This document shows, piece by piece, positions 34,282 to 45,878 of a stretch of 64,000 nucleotides of DNA (positions are counted from its first letter, which is position 1; each line of letters opens with the position of its first letter). Position numbers and translations under genes: made by a program. The notes under the pieces were generated by a model. It made no database searches. It saw only the letters and a program-made list of their open reading frames with translations, and was not told the DNA's origin. The stretch is taken from the NCBI GenBank assembly GCA_010909165.1, contig MU008150.1, positions 310,001-374,000 of the forward strand, written 5' to 3'. The DNA comes from Anthoceros angustus. Taxonomy: Eukaryota; Streptophyta; Anthocerotopsida; Anthocerotales; Anthocerotaceae.

Positions 34282-35854
34282 ATGGGGAGACCGCCGGGAG
34301 GCCCTGTTTTCAGGTTCACGCAGAGAGAGGTAATTGCCTGGCACGTTGCATATGTGAGATTTGTCCGGAAATAAGCGCCGAAGAGCGTCTCATTAGTGTT
34401 CTTTGCGGCAGATTGATGAGATGAAAAAGGCCCTGGTTGAATCTGGTGGCGCCACGCCTTCGACGGACGTTATAGCAAACCTTCAACAGTCCTTCAAGTA
34501 TGCTCTCTTTATGCCGATCGTTGTAAGAGCTTCGGGCAGATTTTTCTCTCACGTTGGAGTAAGCTTACGTTTGGCTTTTCTCAGTTTTTCCGATGAGCGA
34601 TTGGGGCATAAGGAGATCACGCATAAGCAGGTAACTTCTGTGTTAACAGATAAGAGTGCACTTCTGAGCCTCACCTCTGGGTTAAATGTTTTGGACAAAT
34701 ATGTTGCTAGCTAACATTTCACTGTGTATGCAGGTGTGGAATTGGTTTCAGAACAGAAGGCAGCAACAGAAAAACAAAATCTCAAAGATGTCCGAGAAAT
34801 TGGGTCATGAACACACTCCTTCTCCTGGGCCTGGAAGACCACCGAAGAACCCTCATACCATCCCTGCAGGTAACTTCTGTTCTTATCCTCACATTTTTGG
34901 CCTGGCTACAAAATTGTCGCCCATAGCATCTTCGTTTACCAAACACTGGCTTTTGTGTCTTGTATGGTGCACCAGTCAGAAAGCCAGATGGACAACCTAT
35001 GGAGTTTGAAGCTAAGTCCATCAGAGATGGTGCATGGTATGCTTCCTTGGAGCGGAGCCAACTTTTCTGTTTCTTAACGTTGAACAGTTCTTAATGTTGC
35101 CTACTCTTCTTATCCAGCTTATGATTGAATCCAGGTATGATGTTTCGGAGTTCATCTCTCACAAGCTATTAGAAACCGGTGAGCCGGTATGTTGGCGGTG
35201 ATCCACTTGAATGGACCTGTAGGATCGAAGAGTACAAGTTAAGGCAGAGAGGCTTAAGCAACTCCTTGTCCCTGTTATCTGCAGGAAGTGAGAGTCAGGT
35301 ATTCTGGATTTGAGGCTGAAGAAGATGAGTGGGTGGATTTGAAAACATCTGTACGGCAGCGATCTTTACCTTGTGAAGCCACAGAGTGTGTGGCTGTTCT
35401 TCAAAACGACCTAGTTCTCTGCTTTCAGGTACGGGCTACCATGATGTTGCAAATGGAATCAGAGACAGTGAGTGGAGGCTGTAGTTGAAATCGTTCTCAT
35501 CTGAACGTGCACATACCATTTTAAAATGTAGCAGGAGGGTCTAGACCAGGCAATGTACTTTGACGCCGATGTTTTGGAAGTCTCGAGGAGGAGGCACGAT
35601 GCTCGTGGCTGTCGGTGCAGGTTTTGGGTGCGCTACCGGCATGATCAGTCGGAGGTAAGGAAACGTTGGATGCAGTCTTGAATGGATGAGGTACCCTTTG
35701 CAGAGTTGCATGATTTCGAGCTCATGGCCCCCCTCACTGTGGACAGGAGATCGTCCCTCTGCGAAAGGTGTGCCGAAGACCGGAAACAGAACACAGGTTA
35801 AGTCAAGTGACGAGGAAAATTGTATTACCTGACGGATCAGTTGCAGACAATTAA
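34282..35854 (+). CDS. SHH: SAWADEE homeodomain (SHH) protein, 9 exons
   Basis: Exons 34282-34329, 34412-34497, 34585-34630, 34734-34869, 34976-35036, 35135-35186, 35285-35428, 35532-35654 and 35747-35854 join in phase, giving 267 residues. The N-terminus [16 protein letters not shown], then IDEMKKAL and [12 protein letters not shown], forms the divergent homeodomain. A linker ([12 protein letters not shown]) leads to the SAWADEE domain ([89 protein letters not shown]). The zinc-ligand Cys/His residues (LPC, RRH, GCRC) are present. In Arabidopsis SHH1 reads H3K9 methylation with unmodified H3K4 and recruits Pol IV for RNA-directed DNA methylation. Whether this is SHH1- or SHH2-like cannot be told. 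Exon 8 has a NAGNAG acceptor (tagcag) that could add or drop one Gln. The gene looks intact. Confidence 0.95.
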
Positions 35855-35983
35855 ACTTCAGAGTGCTCGAATTGGGTCAACCCTAGCAGGTTTCATATTC
35901 GCTACTCTGTTACCGAATTAAATTCATCGATGCGTAATACATGTGGCCAAGCCTGTGTGGCAGAGCCTTTTGTACATGACGAG

Positions 35984-36401
35984 TCATGCCGCTGCCGAAC
36001 CGCCTTCTCTAGAGATAACGCGCTCCATGTTCACCACTCGCGTCTGCACCATGTGGAGGGTGTCGCTGAGCGACAGGATTCTCTTGCGGATAGCGCTGAG
36101 CCTACTGGCAGGCTGTGGCAACAAGGGCATGGGCGTCATCTCCAACAGCTTGTCCAATTCTTGTCACAGAAAGGCGCAGTACTGTTACTAACGTCACTAA
36201 CCGGTGATCAAGTAAAAGAGCTGAAACGCGTTTCCAGCGACAAGCACCCCTACCACTGGCCAGACGGTCGATGCTCGCAGCCAGTACAGCTTGGCTCTTG
36301 CAGGCGCCCTCGATGCTGCCTTCCAGATCTCGGATGGCGGGTCCTAACACGGACGCGATTCCTTGTGCCACAGCCTGCGCGCCGTCCTCGGGTTCCCCCA
36401 T
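35984..36401 (-). CDS. SNAPIN-like subunit of BLOC-1, 2 exons
   Basis: Exon 1 (36401-36254) and exon 2 (36159-35984) join in phase to give 107 residues, starting at the first ATG (MGEPEDGAQAVAQGIASVLG). The protein is almost wholly helical. Exon 1 has PAIRDLEGSIEGACKSQAVL, then AASIDRLAS; exon 2 has ELDKLLEMTPMPLLPQPASR, then RKRILSLSDTLHMVQTRVVN and MERVISRE. This layout fits the Snapin/Pallidin family, in which SNAPIN-type proteins of BLOC-1 act in endosomal trafficking. The length is close to plant SNAPIN homologs. It is convergent with SHH (130 bp between stops) and divergent from CBL-1. The assignment rests on pattern, not alignment. A longer open frame upstream has only a GTG start. Confidence 0.7.
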
Positions 36402-37021
36402 CACCTTGCTTCGTTTCACCCTAGGGGCTGGCGAGGAGATACGAGGTGTAAACTCGCGTTAAAGACCTTGCAATGGATTTCTCTTCTCCAATTGACAATT
36501 CTTGATATAACCAGTTTTTCCCTGCCCTACGCGCCTATTGATCTGCCAGCAGATTTTTGACACATGGCCTCATAGCAGTGTTGAGGAGCATGTGGAAGCA
36601 GCTTGCGTGCTGTAATCGAACAATAGCGATATCGTTCGAGGCAGGAGCTTCGCGTTTCCGGCGGAAGGAAGTGAAACTGAGACTATCCCGGTGCAGCTGG
36701 GGTTCGGGTTTCTACCTCTGGAACTGGAAGTGCAACTGCAGTTTGTGGGTATGTACTTCTTGCGATATTGCCTGGGCGGAATGAGGCTTCAAGCTTCCTT
36801 CCCGGTGTTATGGATAAGAATGTCGCTTTTACACTCCAGTTATGTCGGGGCAGCATCGGCTGATCCACTTCTTCATTCCCTCTCAATACATCTGTCTGCT
36901 GTGCTGGGCAGTGGAGGCGTGATTGTTTGCGGTACGCGGAACCGTCTTGCAGGGAGGCGGTGACTAATGAGCCGTCCCGAATCTTGTAACAACGCGCTCT
37001 CCCACGCTCTGTAGGTTGGTG
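36402..37021. promoter_or_regulatory. 620-bp divergent promoter of SNAPIN-like and CBL-1 genes
   Basis: The two start codons face away from each other across 620 bp with no other gene. No clear TATA box or shared motif was seen. Co-regulation is possible but not shown. Confidence 0.5.
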
Positions 37022-38771
37022 ATGGGCTGCCTGAACTCCAAGCCTGGCACGATCGTGCTGCCTCCCGGCTATGAGGACCCTGCTGTTCTCGCTGGGGAAA
37101 CTGCTTGTGAGTTTGCGCATTCTTGGAGGAAGTAGGCGACGGTAGTTGGGCGTTTGTAGCCACCGTTGGACCTCCGGGCTCACGCATTCCTTCTCCTGCT
37201 GTTTGCAGTCAGTGTTAGTGAGGTTGAGGCTCTGTACGAGCTTTTCAAGAAAATCAGCAACTCTATGATTCACGACGGCCTCATTCACAAGGTCAGTTGG
37301 TTGTCTGGGGTTTGTCTGGGTTCTGCTAGGGCACAGAGAGGTGCTCATGACGTGGGTGCGGGATGTTGAGGCTACCCGTTGCTTTTCTTGCAGGAGGAAT
37401 TTCAGCTGGCTTTGTTTAGGAACAGCAAGAGGGAGAATCTGTTTGCCGATCGGGTATGGGTCATCCTACGGTTCTGCCGCAGAGTCTGTTTGTAGTGAGC
37501 TGTTTTCGAATCTGACTGTGCTTTGCTGCTGAGAATAAGGGAAGGAGTCTGGCACCTGACTTGCGTCTTGCCTCAGCAGGTGTTTGATGTCTTTGACACC
37601 AAGCGGAATGGTGTGATTGAGTTTGGAGAGTTTGTGCGATCCCTCAGTGTCTTCCATCCCAACGCTCCTTTTGAAGACAAAATCAACTGTGAGTTGTGAG
37701 GCGCCAGAGTGGATGAAGTTGTCTAGGTCGTTTTCGGAAGTGACTGAGAGTCTCTCTGTCATCTGTGCAGTTGCCTTTGGACTCTATGACTTGAGACAGA
37801 CTGGATACATCGAACGGGAAGAGGTGTGACGGTTGTACCCTGCTTTCGTCGCCTCTGTTGTCTTTGCTGGCACTCTAGGTTTCTGAGGTGTAGCATGCAT
37901 GATTGAATTGGCATTTTAAACTCCTCATGCACCACATGATGCCGTCCAATGGCTCTGCAGTCACCTTGTTGTGCATGGGTCACGACGCTGACTGAAGCGG
38001 GTGACCTTTTCAGGTTCAACAGATGCTTTTGGCACTTTTGTCAGAGTCTGATATGAAGTTTTCAGATGATGTCATCGAAGCTATCCTGGACAAGGTATGT
38101 ACTAGCTGTTGCTTGCAGTAGCTATGCTTTGCTAAGACACGTGAATGCCTACTTAGGTTGAGACTTGTAATGGCGAGGCGATTCTCTGTGAGCTGTGTGT
38201 TTGCTGGCGGCACTTAGTTGTGTGCCAGTCACTTTCTGCACAGCGTTAGAGATCATGCATACCAGCTTCATCACGTGTTAGTCTAACAGAAATAACGAGG
38301 TACATCACTTGACTAGATATACGACGAAATTTAAGAGGGAAGTGTGTTGAGAACCTGCATACTTCTGTCACATGTGTATTGACATAACGGTTCTGAAGGT
38401 GATGAGGCCCCGTATGCCTGGTGGGATGCCAGTCCCCGCTAGTGCCCTCCCTGCAAACTCTGATTGTAAGAAGCTTGTTTCGTTGTGCCAGACATTTGCA
38501 GAAGCCAACACAAAGTGTGAAGGCAGGATAGACAAGGAAGAGTGGGTCGGCCTTGTGATGAAAAATCCAGGGCTCATGAAAAACATGACCCTCCCTTATC
38601 TCAAGTAAGTGTTCTCACACACATGGCCACTGGTGCTAACTCTCGTGCCCACTAAAGCTTGGTTTTTGGTGGAGAGGCATTCATTTGCGTGTTGCAATGT
38701 GTTGACACAGGGACATCACAACCACTTTCCCAAGCTTTGTTTTCAACTCGGAAGTGGAAGAGATTGTTTGA
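37022..38771 (+). CDS. CBL: Calcineurin B-like calcium sensor (CBL1/9-like), 8 exons
   Basis: Exons 37022-37106, 37209-37291, 37394-37453, 37580-37688, 37771-37823, 38014-38094, 38492-38604 and 38711-38771 join in phase, giving 214 residues, the usual CBL length. MGCLNSK is an N-myristoylation/palmitoylation signal that targets CBL1/9-type proteins to membranes. Diagnostic blocks are [104 protein letters not shown] and [20 protein letters not shown]. CBLs bind Ca2+ and activate CIPK kinases through the NAF motif. EF2 retains D1, N5, G6 and E12. EF3 has D1 and E12 but weak inner ligands. EF4 starts with Asn. The C-terminal FPSF motif, a CIPK-phosphorylated Ser in known CBLs, is present. The gene looks intact. 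Confidence 0.95.
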
Positions 38772-41700
38772 AACTTCCAGTGCAAGCACGTTTTCAAGCG
38801 CTGTATGCATTACGAAGTTCAAGAAGTATTCACAGTTGCTTTCAAATGGTAGGTACTTTGGCCATGCGTTGTCTTCTTGTGACTCATGTTGGCATGGCCT
38901 CGCGTGGCAGCTAGCAGATTAGGAAGTGTGCCACAGTCAACTAAGTCATTAAATTCGTTAGATTCCAGATTGCTGTGGTTGTCAACCTAGAACTGCGTCC
39001 TGAATTCTGTCGATAGCCTGAGTCGCTGGCAACGCGTTATACCCAGGTTTGATAGGAAACCTTATAGTGGAGATGATAGATGAATGTGGTTTCTGTTCAC
39101 CACTTGTATAGTGAAGGCGTGTGAGATCGATCATGCATGCTGAACCAGTTGCCTGGAGAGAAACAACTGAACGTTCTCGTGAATCCATCTGCAATCTTGG
39201 GGGCTGTGAAGGGAACCTGGGGGGAGGCCACCCATCCTTCTTGTGATGTGGAAGCTCATGGCAGTACCGGCGGTCGTTTGTGATGATCCAGGGTAGTAAG
39301 TTGTACAACGGGACCGTTTTTTTATAGGGGACAACACTACACGTGGTTTTCAGTGGAGAAAGTGGGCAGGCATCGCCCTCGCAGCTAGTGTCCAAACCGT
39401 CTTATGAGTAGCGTGAATTTGAATATTCAAAGGATAGATTTCTCTCTCGAACTCGCCAGAGTCTGTCCTGTCCTGCCCCTTGACTCTCCCTTCCCTTTGT
39501 TTTTTGTATCATGCATTTGTCACCGTGTTGGGTGATGTGAATCACAGTCGCATGTATTTTGCCTTGCTCTGTTGCTACAGGCAGAAGGGTGAACCTAGGA
39601 GGAGGTTGACGAGCAGTTCCATCCTTTTCCCGAAGAGGTTGCAATATCAAGTAAGTTGCGGGAGATGTGGACGGGGAGGAAAATGGGTATGTGTTCTTCC
39701 GTAGATGCTGCTACTGGAGCCTGGATCTAAGAGTGGGTGTACTGTTGATGGTCTGAGGCATGGCAATATTACTGGTACCCGGTATATTATGGACCTTGTG
39801 TTTTGAAGTGGTCACGCTTGCGTAGACATTGAGGTCCAGCTTGCGGTTCTGGTAATTTGGCCAGGTGATGTGGTGAAGTTGCTGTCCATTAGAGACGCTT
39901 TAGCATCGCTGAAACTGCCATCCATGGATGTCTCTCGACCTGTGGACAGTCAATCCGGCATGACAACAGATGTTTTCTGCAGACTGTTTGTTTTCGTTGC
40001 ACATGTTGCTATTTAGAGGTTGCAAATCGTCTATGCGATGGACGCAGCTTAATCTGGTATTACCTTTACTTTACGAACTTTACAGCGCCTCTGGCTGCTC
40101 TCTCGTGGTTGAAACACGCTCTAAATGTGCCCAACTGGGGATGAAGGATCGGTTTCTCTGATGACCGTAATCAGCTCTGCCTTCTAATTTAGCATTCATT
40201 AACAGAATTTGTGATTAATTTTAATTTTATAGAGCAGGTGCTTTCTGGCTCAGGTTCGGTGTATAGAGAGATTAATTGTACCCACTCCCTGATCCACCTT
40301 CTCTACCACCTCCGTTTGAAGTTGCAGCCTATCCGAGACACGGAGAGCCTATTTCTCGCCATGGTTTCACCCAGCTGCAGAATGGAAGTGCCCACGATGG
40401 TGATTCAGATACCCAGCTACGACCGTAACTTTATATTACCCAGGTCGGAGCGCGCCATAAATCATGATGCAAAACGAAAGGACAAGGGAGTCCGTCCGCA
40501 AGGCAGGCGCTCGTAGGTTCTAGAGCCTTCCCAACCCTAGCTGCCACGAAGATACATGCTCACTTAGTTATACTATGTGTGCTATACTCTGCAATAACCA
40601 CGATGGTATTTATCGACAACTTGACTGCCTGGATCATCCCATACATCTCCAGCTTGACAGCCTGGATCATCACAAACACGTCCGCTTTGATGTTGTTGTA
40701 CATCACAATACATATCGAGAGATTGCGTGCTTAACTTCCCAAAATCTCCTTATAATAGGAAATCGGGACATTAGATTAAAAGATTCTCTACGGCCTTTTG
40801 CTGCTGTTCTGATATGAGCTTCTCCTCGTGATCTTCCTGTCTCTCGGGTTTTTCCTAGCCTTATTACATAATATATCCAGCTCCTTTTACTAAAAAAGTA
40901 TCATGACAAAAATTTGTCCTTAGTGGACTTAAATAAAATTCTTCTTCTCCATCATAGCACGTGCTTATTCATACGTCCCAACATTTCAGATTGGTTGTAT
41001 TCAATTGGTTATCTCTATTAGAAGATTTATTTAACAAGCATATTAATTGGTCTCAAGATCTTAACAAGAAAGGAAAGTTGAAAACTACTTCTCTAGCAGA
41101 AGATTTAACAAGCATATTAATTGGTCTCAAGATCTTAACATTGAAAGGAAAGTTGAATACTACTTCTTTGGGATTTAACACCAGAAAGGCTAAGAGCTCA
41201 AAATGAGACCTCCTAACCACTCGCCATACTTTTCCAATGAGAGGACTCATGAATAAATTCTAAAACTTGTATACAACTCCTTCTTTGTTGTGGGCATAGA
41301 GACGAACTTTGTCTCCATACCCATATTTTCTAATCTACCATTTTATGTCGTGCTGGTTTTGGAAACAACCCCACGCTTTTCACAACCGATAACCCATCAT
41401 ACCCGCATACCGCACCAGCCAAGATTAGGGGCCTACACGAAACAAACTATCTCGCTATGGAATTTGGTGGTTCCAACAATGCTTGAATATGCCCTTCTCA
41501 CATGCCTGAAACCAAGGCGCTAAGCCAATGGCAACAAGGGTCGTTGGTGACTTGACGGATGAGCATTTGGTACCTTGTCCTTGTGCACCTATGAGGAGGC
41601 ACATGATCTGACCTCTCTTTGTCATCTCCGCGTTTTTACATGTGACCATAAAAGTAAAGGAGGAAAACATTTCCTACCGATTTCCTACTGTTTTGGCAAT

Positions 41701-42279
41701 GCAAGCTGCCAAGTTTCTTGAGAGTGTGTAGAGTGGGTGAAGTGCAATAGGATGCTTAGCTGCAAAATCGATGACAAGAAAGTTGCAATCTAGAAGTAGA
41801 ACCGGAGCTAATGTTCCAATTGGCATGGCTTACCCTTTCAAAGAGGATTGATGAACAAGGTAGCTTAGTGGATTGTGCCGGAACTGAAAAATATTAAATT
41901 TTGATATATTTAAAATCATTTACATAAATATAATTAAATAATATATATTATTAGTAAGAATAAATATCTTTTTATGATATGTAAATTGATTTTGTATCAA
42001 TTATGATATTCTACAATATGGTAAACGATCACCATGACACAACATCGGTGGCTTTGAGTTTCTCGGTGTGAAACCCCTAATATTATATCGACTAATGAGA
42101 CAAGAATGGGGACAATGTGGAGCCATCTAAGTATTATACCCCACTATTGATATGAGAATGTGGACAGTTCATTGTGAACCACCGGGCCTATCATAGAATG
42201 GCTTCCACGGACTCCAAACAGCTAGAGTAATAACACTGGTGAAATAAGGTAGAAAGATGAAAAGTTGAAAGAGGTAAAA
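38772..42279. other. Long intergenic region between the two CBL genes
   Basis: No gene is recognised in 3.5 kb. A 78-bp direct duplication stands at 41021-41098 and 41099-41170 (both with aacaagcatattaattggtc and aggaaagttgaa). The open frame at 40211-40516 has no recognisable content. The part from 40860 on is AT-rich and probably old transposon debris. Confidence 0.5.
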
Positions 42280-43160
42280 AGTTAAGTTAGTTGCTGCCCT
42301 GTTAAGAAGATGCATGTGTTGCATGCTTCATGCAATCTCCCGTTAGAGGAATTGCTATAGCCACAAATGAAGAGTTACCTAGAGAGGACTCTTAGTGATC
42401 AGTGGTCTGTAAGAATCCCTAGATTTAGCAGCTGCCTAGTTGAGGTCAGGCTGGGGGATATATAAGGGCTAGAGCAAGGGCTTTGAGGAACAAGTGGGAC
42501 TCACTCTTTGAGAGGGCAGGCAGGTGTATGTTGCAAGCCTTGTGTTGAGAGAGCTGTGGAGAGCTAGCTAGTGAGCTTGTCGTGTAATCTAGGGCAATAG
42601 ACAGTTGGGCGTAGATAGCCAGATTCCATCGTTGTATTCTTGCAATAAATAGCCAGATTCCATCGTTGTATTCTTGCAATAAACATCGTTGTATTCTTGC
42701 AATAAACATCGTTGTATTCTTGCAATAAACCTCGTTGTATTCTTGCAATAAACCTCGTTGTATTCTTGCAATAAACCTCGTTGTATTCTTGCAATAAACA
42801 TCGTTGTATTCTTGCAATAAACATCATTGTATTCTTGCAATAAACCTCGTTGTATTCTTGCAATAAACATCGTTGTATTCTTGCAATAAAGAGCAGCACC
42901 TCGAGGAGGTGTCCTGCGAGTCGTCTGTGGACGGCGGGCTACTTGGAGTCTAATATTGTGTTGTGAGGTTGAGAATACAAGTATCTTGTGGAGTGAATTG
43001 ATGAGGTCCTAGACTGCTGGGAAGCCAGCACTTGTCGCTTCCTTACTAGCTGCACAGTGAGGGGTGTTACTTCTAGGGCAGAAATGTGTGAACCAGAAAA
43101 CGAAATAAGTAGAGATAGTGCGACAAACGGCCTCCTACGGTGTCCTATTTCCTGATTCAT
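42280..43160 (+). mobile_element. LTR-like block (possible solo LTR)
   Basis: A TATA box (TATATAAG, about 42459) is followed by a CT/GA-rich leader, the polyadenylation-signal array at 42632-42890, and about 250 bp of further non-coding DNA. Promoter then poly(A) signal without coding sequence is the layout of a retrotransposon LTR. No target-site duplication or second LTR could be identified. Confidence 0.4.
42632..42890 (+). repeat. Eleven tandem units each carrying AATAAA
   Basis: The 23-bp unit c(a/c)tcgttgtattcttgcaat + aaa is repeated eleven times. Units 1 and 2 are separated by an extra tagccagattc. Each unit holds a canonical AATAAA poly(A) signal and a T-rich segment. The minus-strand frames reading ARIQR or CKNTT repeats are consequences of the array. 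Confidence 0.95.
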
Positions 43161-43757
43161 ATTAGTAGTGGGATAAGCAGAGTTTCCCCAGCGAGCACAG
43201 TCCAGTTCACTTATGCGATTCTACCAAGCAACCACAACCCAAACGAACTCCACTGGCCAACAAACACCCTGCATCTCATATGCCTTCACCCATGATGTGC
43301 CAGCCTGTTATCCCATCAACGTGTGTGATGCATGGGCCGTAGGACCAACAATAGGACTCCTTGGCTGTAGGGGCAATGGGCTGAATTCTCACTGTTTCAA
43401 GATTCAGGTGAAGAGGACTTGTCCAACAGTTTCCAAGGTCAAGTCCTGTCTTCCCGCGCAACGTGCGAGGGTCCAGGCAGCTGGCTCCCTTTCTTTTAGC
43501 AGGGTTGTGTTACTTTGGAGCCCATGTTGGAGTGTACCTGTTCACTTAGGCTATGGGCGCCCCCTTTTCCGATGCATACATGGCTAATCGGTGCAATGGC
43601 TGACGCCGGTGGCATTCTCGCAAAATCCATCACCCATGCACGGCGTTGTACGCAGATTGAGGGTGGAGGGCGTGGCAATTATTGACAAACCGGCCTGTTG
43701 GCCAATTTTGCCGTGGAGTGCGCATCTATCTCCCGCTGTGAGATTGGAATTGCGGTC
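43161..43757. other. Upstream region of CBL-2
   Basis: No separate gene recognised. Open frames on both strands here have no known domains. Confidence 0.4.
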
Positions 43758-45666
43758 ATGGGAGCCTCTTGTAGCGCCGCGCCTGGTGGATTGGGATGCA
43801 AGTCTCCCGAGCAGCATGCAAGCTATGAGAATGCAAAAGCTCTCGCTGAGACAACTTGTTGTAAGTTTGTCGATGGTTTGTGGAAGACGACGACTTGAAT
43901 TGTTTCTTCCATGTCTCCTTCTCCTGCATTCCTGCGCATTCAATTCATTGCGCGCGCTGCCTACAGTTAGTGTGAGTGAAGTTGAGGCCCTATACGAGCT
44001 CTTCAAGAAAGTGTGCCCTTCCCTCGGGGTCGACGATCTCATCCACAGGGTGAGTCGTACCTTTTTTTTATGGGGTTGCTTAGGACAGGAAAGTTCTCTC
44101 TAGATGGATGCGTGGCTCTTCCGAGAGAAGTTTTCAGGGAGTGTGGATGCGCAGGATGCTTTCAGGGCGGCTCTGTTCGTTACCCGACCTATGCCGGATG
44201 GAAAGAGGCGCGCGCTAAAGAGAAACGTGCTTGCGGAGAGGGTATTGTTGGTCCATTGTAGTGCAGCCCTGTACTGTAGACATTTCTAGAGAGTCATTTT
44301 GTGATGCTTCATAACCTTCTGTTGAAGTCGCCTCATTGCTGGCGATAGTGCTACAGAATTGACCTCTGTACAGATATTTGACGCCTTTGACGCCCATCGA
44401 CAAGGTGGGATTGGATTTCCGGAATTTGTGCGCTGCCTCAGTGTGTTTCATCCCGATGCTCCTATTGAAGACAAAATCGCTTGTAAGTTTCAACAGACTT
44501 CTGCAATAGTCGGATGAAGTAGCTGTTTTTCAGCAGATCTGATTTCGGCTATCATCACGCAGTTTCATTTGGACTATACGATCCCAACAGACTTGGCTAC
44601 ATCGATCGCGCACAGGTTTAAGATCCCTTTCCCTTGCTGTAGAGCTTTGCACAATGCCAGGCAACCAGGTGTTTGCCTTTGTGTTTTTCAAAAACTGAGG
44701 TAGCTCTAGGTTACTGATTGTGTCAATCTTTTGCAGGGATGCATTTCTGTAGGCATGCACACCACTCAGCGATTCCTTACCTTGTTCTAGCATGATTTTA
44801 TGCCATGGTGGTTTTCTCCTTTCAGGTCAAGGAAATGCTCGTGGCGGCATTGGCAGAACCTTGTTCTAGCATGATTTTATGCCATGGTGGTTTTCTCCTT
44901 TCAGGTCAAGGAAATGCTCGTGGCGGCATTGGCAGAAACTGGCATGAAGTTTTCCAATGATGTTCTGGAATCCATTCTTGATTCGGTAAGGGATTAACTT
45001 CTACTCAAGAATATCTTTGCACTTAAGCTTTGTAATCAGCGCCATTTCTCACCTGCTCACGCCTTGTGCACTTTCAGCATCTTTGTCGTGATCACACCCC
45101 TGTTTCCTGACAGCGGTAAGTTGCGTTCGGCAAAGTTTCTGCACAGCATTACAAACGATGCATAACAGCTTGGCCACCTGCGAATCTGCAAGGCTGAACT
45201 AGAGGTACTGTTACCATAGCTATGGTTCTGCAAATCTGCTGAAGACTGGGTAACCCAGATTTGAGCCAAGGGACATCGTACCCCGTATCATTGCTTGAGC
45301 ATAGGTGGACAGACAGATTGTGAACTACTTTTCCAACTGTGACATATCCTGGCTTCGTTTGTCCCAGACTTTTGCAGAAGCCCGACCAAAGAATAAAGGC
45401 AAGATAGACAAGGAAGAGTGGGCTGCTCTTGTCACGAAAAACCCGGCCTTCCTCAAAAATATGACCCTACCCCAACTCCAGTGAGCGTCCTGTTCCTCAT
45501 GCCCCACCATTTATGCCCCGAAATTTTGCGCTTTGAACCCACTGCATTACCAAATCGTCGTTCTTTCATGTGCAGGGAGATAACAAGAACGTTTCCGGAC
45601 TTCGTATTCTACTCTCAGATTGACGAAAACGATACGATCTTAAAACCAAAACGCAAACTGAAGTAG
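43758..45666 (+). CDS. CBL: Divergent calcineurin B-like protein (CBL-2), 8 exons
   Basis: Exons 43758-43857, 43967-44049, 44155-44241, 44374-44482, 44563-44615, 44905-44985, 45368-45480 and 45576-45666 join in phase to 238 residues. Exons 2, 4, 5, 6 and 7 have the same lengths as in CBL-1, proving common descent. The N-terminus MGASCSAAPGGLGCK keeps Gly2 and cysteines for possible acylation. [66 protein letters not shown] and NMTLPQLQEITRTFPDFVFY follow the family. Odd features: exon 3 has nine extra codons (basic RRALKRN); EF2 is DAHRQGGIGFPE; EF3 ends in Gln in place of Glu12; EF4 begins Arg-Pro-Lys. A basic C-terminal tail (KPKRKLK) is added. FPSF is changed to FPDF. It probably binds Ca2+ poorly. 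The reading frame is intact, so selection on a modified role is plausible. Confidence 0.88.
44780..44937 (+). repeat. 79-bp tandem duplication across an exon-6 acceptor of CBL-2
   Basis: The segment ccttgttctagcatgatttt ... gcattggcagaa occurs at 44780-44858 and 44859-44937. Both copies hold the branch/acceptor region (tcctttcag) and the first codons of exon 6 (VKEMLVAALAE). Only the second continues into the rest of the exon, so the first is a decoy acceptor. Confidence 0.9.
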
Positions 45667-45878
45667 TGACATTATTTACAGATTCTAGCTTGTTAATGTA
45701 CACCGGGACGGTCATCCTCGGAAATAACCCGGTCGCCTGGTCGTGAATACATGTTCGCCAGGACATTCCAGGCATGTAATGTAATTTCCCGGCTGGAGCC
45801 ATCGTGACTACGTATTCGCCAGGAGATTCCAGGCATGGAGTGTCATTCCCCAACTGCCCAGGCAGCTGCCAACCTTCA

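Noticed and set aside
42632-42890. CRISPR-like array of regular repeats
   Set aside because: Units are contiguous with no unique spacers, no cas genes, and the genome is eukaryotic.
42446-42899. Minus-strand frames of repeated ARIQR, CKNTT and LLQEYN
   Set aside because: Produced by the 23-bp array, whose unit length is not a multiple of three so all three frames cycle through the same peptides.
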